Assembly (NCBI RefSeq): GCF_029962835.1
Contig: NC_080584.1
Coordinates: 80,814,862 to 80,878,861, forward strand
DNA length: 64,000 nt
Direction: 5' to 3'
Source of the DNA: Magnolia sinica
Lineage: Eukaryota; Streptophyta; Magnoliopsida; Magnoliales; Magnoliaceae
The notes under the pieces were generated by a model. The model ran no database searches. It was not told where the DNA came from and saw only the letters and a list, made by a program, of their open reading frames with translations. Positions 55,699-64,000 of this stretch are shown here, in pieces; within the stretch, counting starts at the first letter, position 1, and each line of letters starts with the position of its first letter. The position numbers were made by a program, and so were the translations under genes.

Positions 55699-56690
55699 TA
55701 TTGATCAAGCCTAAATATTACATATTTATACTTTCAATTACATTAGTTTTCACGCATTTGATTATTAAATCAACATACTAATGTGTGTTTTCTGCATACG
55801 AGGTGATTTTTTATCTAAAGAAGAATACGTGCTTAAACGGACACTTTAAAGCCCAAAATCATGAAGTGTGAAGATTTGAAGAATCAATGACTTTAGGATA
55901 AAGATTTAAAGCACTCAAGATTCAAGGAGACAGTATTAGAGTGAGGAATTAAAGATTGAATGCATAAAAGAAGAAGGGAAGAAAATCAGCACTTATGAAT
56001 TCCATTGATGGGTTTTCGATCCCATCGACAGGCTATCGATAGGATTCGATGTGATCAAGTTTTTATAACGAGAAAATTCAGAATTTCCAAATAACTTGCT
56101 AGACTGTTTCTTCGATCCAATCAAAGAAACTTCGTTCATATCGAGAAAATCATGAAATTTGAAAGTTAATTGTTAGACAGTTTTTATATATTCTTCGATG
56201 CCACATCGAGCACATCTTTGATCAAATCGACAAGTCCTCAATAGGTTTCAATCTAATCAAGCTCCCATCAACAAAAGTGACAAATGTGTAAATCAAAGTC
56301 GGTTTGCTAATTTTCTAGAGAAATGCGTAACTTGGGTCTTAAACACTATTTAAAATAATCTTTTGGATATTCCTAACAATCAAGTCAAGGTTTAGGAGGT
56401 GATTTTAAGTGAGGCGAAGCTCTTTCGGCGACGTTTTCCTTATTTAAGATGTTAATCATGCTTGGGTAATCTTTTAGCTAAGGCTAAGGGATGAACCTTT
56501 TGAGGAAGGAATCAATTTGTAAAATTGATTGATCTATTGTCGCCTCCGAGTACATTAGACGATTTTTATTCCCTGCAATTGATTACCTAGATCTTCATGA
56601 GAGATCAAATCTATTGTGATTCTAACCCATGTTAGATGTTTATGATTGATATTTCTGTGCTTTCTTCCATTAGAACAAATTGAAATCCCA
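55699..56690. mobile_element. Possible solo LTR remnant
   Basis: TGATCAAGCCTAAATATTAC at 55699 begins a region whose order of words (TAAATATTACATATTTAT, GAAGTGTGAAGATTTGAAG, ...GGTAATCTTTTAGCTAAGGC, TCCCTGCAATTGATTACC) recalls the LTR at 25257 without aligning to it closely. No flanking duplication, primer site or coding part was seen. It is treated as a broken fossil with low confidence. Confidence 0.3.
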
Positions 56691-57240
56691 TAACTACTAG
56701 AAAAAATAGTAAAGGCTATGGACTAAATCTGTAGCTATAGGTATATTACCATGATTTTGGTCCATAGCATGGCCATAGCCATTGGTACCGAAGCCATTGT
56801 TATTGTAGCAATAGCTATAGCTAGAAATAGCTACAAATCTAGGAAATGGCTATGGATTTAGTCCTTAGCTATTTGTTTTAAAATAAATAAATAAATAAAA
56901 ATCAGGGAAACAACTTCTACAGAACAATTTCAGGAAAAAATCACCATATTTTTCCAGCCAATTCGCCTTCTCAAAGGCCATTCAAATGAATGACACATGT
57001 TAATCCATTTAAGACTCAAAATGAAACTAGGGAAACTAGGTTTGATAATAGCTTGTCAAAATATCACCTTAAAAAATCATTTGATTGATTTTTGATTGGC
57101 CAGTGTATGTTCCCTTCCTCATGTTCTAGTTTCATTTATCGACATGTTTCCAGGTATTTATCACAAGTATATGAGACTATGGCGGTAATCAAAAGAACCG
57201 CAACAAATAAAATCATCAAATCAATACAAACCTGAACAAT
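56691..57240. mobile_element. CACTA-like transposon end with subterminal repeats
   Basis: CTACTAGAAAAAATAGTAAA at about 56695 resembles the CACTACTAGAAAAA terminus of plant CACTA elements. Next come repeated subterminal words on both strands (GGCTATGGACTAAATC, CCATAGCATGGCCATAGCC, ATAGCTATAGCTAG, GGCTATGGATTTAGTCC). The first bases of the terminus are altered and I found no matching far end, so the extent is unknown. The dynamin-type exons at 57257-57480 may be cargo. Confidence 0.45.
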
Positions 57241-57256
57241 TCCCAAAATGACTTAC

Positions 57257-57480
57257 CTCTTAACTGCGATTCACTACACCAATGTTACCAACCCATAGAG
57301 GAATCACATCTCCAAGCAAAAAATTGAAAGCATTAGTCCCCTTGACCACAATATCTACCTGAAGATAGAACAAATTTAATATGCTTGTACATTTTCTGAC
57401 AACATTTTTCTTAAAAAAATCACAGCTCTTTTTTAAACAACTGAAGGCCGACCTTTGTTATTACACCAATAATCCGAGAC
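57257..57480 (-). pseudogene. Dynamin-related protein (DRP3-type) exon remnants
   Basis: On the minus strand an exon runs from 57358 to 57257 (102 nt). A CAG acceptor precedes it and a GTAAGT donor follows. It reads VDIVVKGTNAFNFLLGDVIP then LWVGNIGVVNRS and a stop where the family has Gln, then Glu. It aligns with the GTPase-domain segment LDIMDRGTDARNLLLGKVIP then LRLGYVGVVNRSQE of plant DRP3 proteins, which divide mitochondria and peroxisomes. The stop fits one CAA-to-TAA change. About 95 bp upstream the preceding exon end is visible: GSRIIGVITK followed by a GT (57482-57453), matching GxRTIGVITK. Missing neighbouring exons, the stop and several replaced conserved residues make this a fragment, not a working gene. 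It is beside, and perhaps inside, the CACTA-like sequence. Confidence 0.75.
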
Positions 57481-57549
57481 CCTTCTTACCAGCAAAATAG
57501 AAATCAATAGCCAAAGAAACATGAAATCAGCAAAATAGAACTATCTATG

Positions 57550-57735
57550 TTATGAATTTAATTTGCAGCCTTGCCTGAATTTGAGGATGCCTTGAGAATT
57601 GGCATCATGACAACTGGGCCACTCCCTGTACCAAATGACCTTATTGAACTCGTAATGAACTTTGCCAAAGAATCCTTGTTCGAGAACCCATGTGTTCAAG
57701 GTCTTTACCAAATTTCCATCAACCAATGCCTTCAC
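57550..57735 (-). CDS. Unrecognised ORF, possible gene fragment
   Basis: The minus-strand frame reads MKALVDGNLVKTLNTWVLEQ, GFFGKVHYEFNKVIWYREWP, SCHDANSQGILKFRQGCK. It is protein-like in composition but I do not recognise the family. The plus strand of the same stretch is also open (PEFEDALRIGIMTTGPLPVP...) with an acceptor-like TTTGCAG before it at 57571, so the coding strand is not certain. It neighbours the DRP3 remnant and may be further captured cargo. Confidence 0.25.
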   Translation of the reverse strand: MKALVDGNLVKTLNTWVLEQGFFGKVHYEFNKVIWYREWPSCHDANSQGILKFRQGCKLNS

Positions 57736-57839
57736 ATATTTCAGCTCTTTTACATGAAAAGAAATTCCGTCGTGGAGAATGTCTCAAAACGTACTAGCAT
57801 TTGGTGTGTCCTTAGTAAATATAGGTAATCTTGGCAAAG

Positions 57840-58189
57840 GCAACTCACAGTAAAAAATGAAACCCAACATCCATTAGTAAAGTAATAATGCAAAAATGCA
57901 AATAATAATAACTCGAATCTTAAAAAAAAAAAAAATCAAATGAAAAACCGAACATCCCACGTTTATCTTTCGCCTTCCACTCTATCAAGGGCCATAACTT
58001 GGGGTCAGGCATATATGTTCAGTAAATGTATAAGAATTCAAAATTCAAATTCCTCCATGTGTTGTGGGTGCATCGTGTGCATGTTAGATGAACTTGTAAA
58101 CAGAAACAAAAACATATTAGATAGTACTTGAACACTAAATGCAAAGCTCAAAATGTATAAGCTCCTAATAGATATCTAGCATAAAATTA
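57840..58189. other. Gene-free AT-rich stretch
   Basis: It has A-runs at 57920-57933 and no recognisable element or gene. It lies between the DRP3/CACTA debris and the Tat-like fossil. Confidence 0.4.
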
Positions 58190-61100
58190 CTCTTACTTTA
58201 GCAAGCAATTCTTCGATTAGAAGATTATTTGAGAACTCTTCATCACTGAAGTATTCGGTCGATCTTTCCATGTTCATTCATGTCTTACCATAATTACGAT
58301 TTTTGGCGAAGTCATGCCCCGCATGCAGTTTAGTCGATTCTTCCATATTCATCCTTGTCTTATCATGATTCTGATTTTTTACTGACTCATGGTCCACATG
58401 AAGTTCAGTCATATTGGCCAATATCTACTCTTCTCCTTTTGACTTTGGGCATCGCCAGCCTTAGTCAAGTTGGCTGGTACATCTGGGATTGATGTTAAAT
58501 AATGGCTAACTGTTTTCTCCTTGCTGACTATTGCCTTTGTCGACGTCGCTTCTAAGTATGAGTGATCTCCTCTAGTATCGTTGAAAAATTTAGATGACTC
58601 AACCTTTTTTAAATGTCTTCTTGGCCAGATCGAGGTTTAACCATCCTTAGCCCTTGAGCAAACTTAGGGAGATCGCTGACATGTTTACCTTTTTGTGTGT
58701 AAATAATATTTTCTTCATCATCGTTCTGATTGACTAATTATCTTGTTTATATTTCAGTGGATAAGATTTCCTATTTGATTGAGTCAACCTCGCACATTAC
58801 TCATAAAGGTACTGATTATTTGTCATTATTACCTCTGAATATTCTTCGGTCTGGTTGGCCGCAGACTTAGGCCTCATACTCTTGCAATTTTTCTCTTAGG
58901 GTTAACCCATCTGCACTCCAAGATCAATCTTTTATTGCAGTCGAACCAGCCTGAGGATTAATGGTGGCCATATTAATCTCCATATTGATGGAAACGGATT
59001 AGTATCGATCGACATTGCTTCCTTTTCTTTTTCTAAGAAATATCAGTAACCCGATGTTATCATGAATCACATTCCTGAAAACAACACATTTGTTAGTAGA
59101 ATGTGACTGAATTCCATGCCGTTTCAAGTAATTAATTTTCTTCAGTTCTTCGACTATCAGAATCTTCTGATTAACTAGAATTTTGATACATTTTTTGGCT
59201 AACATAATGTCAAAGATTTCGTCAGCGTGAGAAATATCAAACGTGCAGGTTCTTTGAACTTTCTTATTAGAGGATGTCACTATCTCTGCTTTAACAAGGC
59301 TGAACATGTGAATGGCTGCTTAGCCACTACTTCAACCATTACAACATCATAATTAGGATCATAATAATATGTTTCTATTGATGAATTCTTTTACCCCATT
59401 GACTCTTAAACCAATGTATCATATCAAGACAACTTCTTCGTTTAATCATAAAGATCTGTGAACTTTGTTCTAATAAACTTCTTTTGAAGCTTAATTCCAG
59501 CCTATTTTGAACAAACTGGACAAATTCTGCTTTTGTCGTGACTACCTTTCTTCGGTTTTATGCTCTCTTAAATCGAGTAATACAATTTTCGACTGATTAT
59601 CCTAGCAATTGTCGAAAATGGGTAAGATCAGCCATGGAAATTTCTGTCCTTATAAAAGAACTAAGTATAAAATTTTTCTTCTATTTCTTGCTAATTTTGT
59701 GTAAATTTTGGTAACAAATTGAAATACCAAGTAAAAGCTACCTTAGTAAGTGAATGAACAAATAATTGTAATTTATAGTACTCATTATCAGTCAATTCTT
59801 CTCATTGTATGGTAAATCGACCTATCTGTTCTGCAATCAATTAACCCACATCACCTATAAGTAGTGTAAAGTCAGGTCAATAATTCATCAGCAATGGATA
59901 TTGTCGATTAATCCAGCCAAAATATGGCTTATGATAAATTGGGATAGTAGTTCGGCTGAGAACTTGTCCTGCTACTTCCTAAACTAATTGAATAATTTGG
60001 TTATGCTCGCATTATTGGTGTGCGGCAATTGGAGGTACTTTAGGGCTATCCTGATATTGTTCTTCATTATATTGTTGATTTTTAGGCAAAAGTTGCCCCC
60101 CAGGCATCCCTTGATTCCTCGCTTCATGAATTATGTTCCTATTATCACGTTCAAGACGCCTGAAATCTACTGGTGGTAGTGAATTTCGCATGTCCTGGAC
60201 ATGAATACATTCAAAATGTTTGAAATATACTGGTATCATTGAATTTTGCACATCTTGGATTGGACCCAAAATAGGAATAAATGGTGTATTTCATTACAAA
60301 GGAAGTGTCTGTGTCATTGGATGGACTGGCGATGCAGATGCCTGATTCCTAATAGAACTTGCATCGGCTTGTTACTGAGGTGCAACATATGATTTTTTAG
60401 CGAACAAAGCCAACAATCGATTCATGCTCTTGGTGCAACCGATCATCCACCTATTAAAGGCATCGGTCTGAATTCACGAGTGTTCTGCTTGAACTCGCAA
60501 CAATTTTGCGATGTGCTGAATCTCCCTTTGTATATCAACCATCCCGGCTGACATAATCTCAAGAGGTTCAATCAGAGATGTCAATGGTCTATCTAGATTT
60601 AGAGGAATAGGCACCGGACTAGGTGGTGAATTTTCTTACTCGGGACTTATTGAACTTGTAACTCATGAGCAAGAGGTTCATTGGCCACAACAGCGGCTGT
60701 TGAAGTATTAAGACTACCTCTTTACTCATGATTACAAAAAATTAAATCGATAAGTATACTTGTCCCACTGGGCGTGTCAAAAATGTTGGTGCTTGCTAAA
60801 ATTGTTATACAGCTGGTGCACAATAAATATTTATGGGAACCAAGTAGTTTGTGGTCCCATCGGACGTTAAAAAAATGTTGGACACTCCGTTTGTTTTTTG
60901 TTGCATAGGCATGCCAAAATCGATATAGCGGCTTGATCCAAACTGATAAACTTTGACCCCAAGAGCGAAAATAAGTAGATATGTCTAATATAAATGTATT
61001 TGACCAGATTTTGAGAAGGTCGATCACTTGACCACTTGTAGAATTTATAATGATCAGGAGAAAATCAGGTGGGGTTCTTCCTCCCAAGATGGCTTACTTT

Positions 61101-61676
61101 GTGCCTTTCATAGAAAGGTCTTTCAAAATACCAGTGCAATCAAATAAAAGGAAAAACTCACAATTTGTCACTATAAGTAACTGCAATAATGCTTTTTTTG
61201 AAGAAACCACTTGATATTGGATAAAGAACAAATCCATTATGTGGGTATAGATTTAGATTACAACTAAAAATTATAGCTAAGAATTATCGTTATTCTAGGA
61301 TAAGCTAAGATAAAAGATAAATTGATAGATTGTTTTGATTTTGGATTGGTTGTTAATTGGGTTAATTTTCTTTATCATATTCTCCTGCTATTTATAGATC
61401 TTTGTTTCAGCTTGCTCTTCAGATTCTTTTTTCATTACTGTAATGGTTACTGTAGTTAAAAAGTCATTCTAGATCCTTCTCTTATTTAGATCCTTCTTTT
61501 GATACGTTTCTCTTCACGATGATTCCACTTCTATTGGCCAACACTTTGTTCATCTTGATCACCTTTTGTATCTTGAACAACTCATCTGTCTCTCTCTTCA
61601 CTCATAACTCAATCACAATGCTCCATCTACCATCCACTACGTGTAAAACTGGATTTACACCGGCTATAATCCAACA
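58190..61676 (-). mobile_element. Ty3/Gypsy (Tat/Ogre-like) retroelement remnant, broken, one LTR
   Basis: Read on the minus strand: an LTR (61676-60784), then a primer-site-like sequence (60779-60762), then a gag region down to about 58.2 kb. The gag-like part around 59.0-59.3 kb has FDISHADEIFDIMLAKKCIK, VEELKKINYLKRHGIQSHST and NKCVVFRNVIHDNIG. This is the pattern seen in Tat/Ogre-type gag proteins (FDV..AD.IFD.LL, ...CKWHNS..H.T..C.VFR). No reverse transcriptase, integrase or second LTR was found, so it is an incomplete, strongly decayed fossil with many interruptions. Confidence 0.7.
60784..61676 (-). repeat. LTR of the Tat/Ogre-like remnant
   Basis: On the minus strand it starts TGTTGGATTATAGCCGGTGT and ends AGCAAGCACCAACA, about 893 bp. 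It is followed directly by TTTTTGACACGCCCAGTGGG-AC, close to the TTTGGCACGCCCAGTGGGAC junction and primer site common in this lineage. Confidence 0.65.
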
Positions 61677-61841
61677 AAAAAACACTTAAAGATCTTTTCA
61701 TCAGCTTTCTATTCCTAATGCAATGGCACACGTTGCCATTCTATTCACTTTCCTAGAATGGCCAAAAATAGAATAGAATAAGAGCATGATCCTAAAACTG
61801 AATCAGTTCCAATTCCTAAAAGGAACTTATTACATAAGGAA

Positions 61842-62195
61842 AAAGTGGTTATTGGCCATTAAAAACTTCTCACAGGGCGCAAAAGCTTTCAATCAAGGTG
61901 ATATTTGTATGGTCTTTTCATCTGGGTGTTTGTGACAATATCAATAGGTTGGATGGCAAATAAACATTCCGGTGGAATCCATGAAGTTTTTAATGGTGGG
62001 GATTCAATCACCACTGTTTTCTGTTGTGTGGTCTACTTAAGATTTGGGTCAGCTTCGCTCCTGGGATCATGTCCTAAAATGAGCGTTCAAAATTGTTGGA
62101 CGGTGTGGATTTAAGCCACATACATCACTGTGAGCCCCACAGTCAGGGGTCCCACCCACCTCGGTGGATCCGGGGTCTCACCAAATCCGCTCCCG
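61842..62195. mobile_element. Truncated palindromic GTCCATCC-family MITE
   Basis: The right half is complete: TAATGGTGGGGATTCAATCA, TTGTGTGGTCTACTTAAG, AAAATTGTTGGACGGTGTGG, ACATCACTGTGAGCCCC, CAGGGGTCCCACCCACC. The left arm is missing; the copy begins at the central GGCCATTAAAAACTTCTCAC block. Confidence 0.7.
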
Positions 62196-62719
62196 TGCTC
62201 CACGCGGTGGTACTTGGATTTTTCGAATCCCAAATTCCATGCCTCGAATTCCTTCGAATTCCAACATAGCACATGCTATTTTACTTCCCAACCCATACTT
62301 ACATAATAGCTCTTTAATAACGCATTTTGACTTTATCTTTCTCGTAATCTCAAATCCCTAAAAAGGGTCTGTTTTGTATGGATTTCTCAAGCACGCAATT
62401 TCACTCTCACGTGCCTCGAGAAAAATCCCACCATTCATTCACTGGCCTCGATAACTATGAATCACACATTAAAAAGATGCCCTCATTTAGCCCATTCCTC
62501 GATAACTACAAATTACACATAACTCGCCACACTTGCCATGGTGGGACGTGTGAGGTGGGCCAGGCAGGACAGGTTGGGGCTGATACATGTAAGGCAGGTA
62601 TCTGATGGACCTGATTTGATTTAACAGTCATGGGTCCAATTTCTCATACCCAAAATGATTTAGTATCCATTGAGCTGATTAGGTCCAGTTAATTTTAATA
62701 CACGAGCAGATTGAGACGG
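62196..62719. other. Gene-free stretch
   Basis: It contains a near-direct repeat (CTCGATAACTATGAATCACA-CATTA and CTCGATAACTACAAATTACA-CATAA, about 62447 and 62497) and nothing else I can name. Confidence 0.4.
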
Positions 62720-63140
62720 CCCCACTGTGATGTGCTGCTAAAATCCAATCTAACCATCAGATGCATTACACCATGTTAGGCTTAGGGGTCAAAAATCAGG
62801 CCAATAGGTGATTCATGTTAGCCACACGATGTGGAACAAAAGAGAGGAGAACTTCCACCCTTGATTTTGTAGGGGCCCAACTACTACACAAATGGTTTTT
62901 TTTTTTCTTTTCTTTTCAAATGCTGCCTCCAGGACATATGTACGGCTAAATGGTCCAGATCCCACATACAAAACACAGTGGGTCCATAAAAAAAACAAGT
63001 GTGAGTGTTTTGCTTTCCAACAATTTTCCCTGGTGTGGCCCACATAAATTCCTGATCAGCCTCGTTCATAAGCCAATTTCCTAACATTTTTTTTTATGCA
63101 TCTGATGGCCGGAGTGGATGTAGTATATACAGTACTCCGG
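62720..63140. mobile_element. MITE of a related CCCCACTGTGATGT family
   Basis: The left arm GGCCCCACTGTGATGTGCTG then CCAATCTAACCATCAGATGC is answered inversely by GCATCTGATGGCCGGAGTGG then ATGTAGTATATACAGTACTC. The central region carries TTGTAGGGGCCCAACTAC and GGTGTGGCCCACATAAATT. It is palindromic like the main family but with a different terminal consensus. Confidence 0.6.
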
Positions 63141-63424
63141 TGTTGTCAGGAACCTAAGAATGTAGTCGTTCCATTTATAAGACGGGGCCACAGATATACA
63201 TAGAAACGGAGTGCTAAAAAATTATGACTTCAGTGAGCACGTTGATGCACAGGCACAAGGAGGATCATTTTATGGATGGTCTGAATCCTAGCAACATGTC
63301 ATATAGGCGTCCCATGATGATTTTCATGTGGATCTTGAGGATGGAGTCTATAACTAAGCATTCTTAGTTTATTTCTATCATTTATTGAGATCAAGAGGTC
63401 AACCAATATGTGAGTTTCCACCCT

Positions 63425-63440
63425 TGAGAGAGAGAGAGAG
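63425..63440. repeat. (GA)n microsatellite
   Basis: Eight GA units directly left of the hAT terminus at 63451. Confidence 0.85.
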
Positions 63441-63450
63441 TATATATAGG

Positions 63451-63665
63451 TAGAGCTGGGCATCGGTCCGAGTCGGATTGCATTGGGGCCCAACCCGATC
63501 TGACCCGAAATCTAAATAACCTGACCCGAACTCAATCCGATCCGGGATCAAGTCCGGGTCACCTGACTCAGACCGATCCGAAATTTGCATTGCATGATCC
63601 GATCCAAGTCCGACTTGGTCAAGAAAACCAAGTCGGATCGGATTTGGCACGGTTCGGATCGGTCC
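63451..63665. mobile_element. Truncated relative of the hAT element at 23172-24707
   Basis: TAGAGCTGGGCATCGGTCCG then AGTCGG matches the inverse of the right end of the 1.5-kb hAT element (TAGAGCTGGGCATCGGACCG then AGTCG). The following 190 bp are of the same GACCCGA/CCGATCCG word type, ending in a GGATCGGTCCAG block. No inverted left end follows, so it is a one-ended fragment. Confidence 0.7.
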
Positions 63666-64000
63666 AGTTTAATTTTTAATTTTTTGAAAACATATGAAGG
63701 GAGTGGATTTGTCACAAATATCATGGTGGGCTCCACCATACTAATATGAGATATATGTTATAAAATAAAAATAAAAATGCAGGCTTGAGTTAGGTAGTTC
63801 ATGAAGGAAAAGGCTCAACAAGTTGAAAAATACTATTGAAAGAAACAGAAACGAAAGACGAGTATCGTTCCATCAGTCATAAGCAGTTCTGTGATTGCTT
63901 CTATAAGTCCCCGCTGCAACATTCTCCATCTCTGTTCTGTTCTGTTGAAGTCAGGGTAGGGGCATTAAATGGAAAAACAAACTTCAGCCTAAACTTGGAG
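63666..64000. other. Gene-free right edge
   Basis: A MITE arm (GGGAGTGGATTTGTCACAAA then TATCATGGTGGGCTCCACC, 63700-63739) and otherwise nothing recognisable up to the window end. Confidence 0.4.

Overview
The window is nuclear DNA from a flowering plant: spliced genes with GT-AG introns, plastid and wound-response gene families found only in plants, and a dense load of transposons. The very common palindromic repeats built around GGGCCCACC and CCGTCCATCCATTT are ones I associate with magnoliid genomes (laurel and magnolia relatives). That placement is inference from memory, not a database result.

Host genes are few. The last exon of a plant diacylglycerol kinase (220-552, +) enters from the left. 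It converges on a complete five-exon THF1/Psb29 gene (14946 down to 3095, -), whose introns hold about 11 kb of transposon debris, including an L1-type LINE, a hAT MITE with a perfect 8-bp target duplication and a long inverted repeat. Two small intronless wound-responsive (DUF3774) genes face each other at 37578-37826 (+) and 42952-43251 (-), with a decayed 26S rRNA copy between them. A 610-codon gene at 51444-53276 (-) encodes a ZAR1/RPP13-like-4 type protein with coiled coil, winged helix and LRRs but no nucleotide-binding core. A decayed dynamin-related (DRP3-type) exon lies at about 57.3 kb.

The rest is mobile DNA. 15-25 kb holds palindromic MITEs, tandem repeats and a 1.5-kb hAT-type element with a captured promoter and exon. 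25257-33332 is a broken Ty3/Gypsy (Athila-like) retroelement with two LTRs and an ACAAG target duplication. 34-37 kb holds more MITEs and an 817-bp Mutator-type element with 9-bp target duplications and gene-like cargo (a Pack-MULE candidate). 41311-42593 is the 26S rRNA pseudogene. 44.7-47.3 kb is a small Ty3/Gypsy fossil. 47.8-48.4 kb is a LINE 3' end inserted into a MITE, with its target duplication still visible. 58.2-61.7 kb is a Tat/Ogre-like gag-and-LTR remnant on the minus strand.

I found no operon-like or multi-gene system. The most unusual items are the two gene-capturing DNA transposons, the rRNA insertion flanked by 12-bp direct repeats, and the NB-less NLR relative. All coordinates and splice sites were read by eye, without alignment software.
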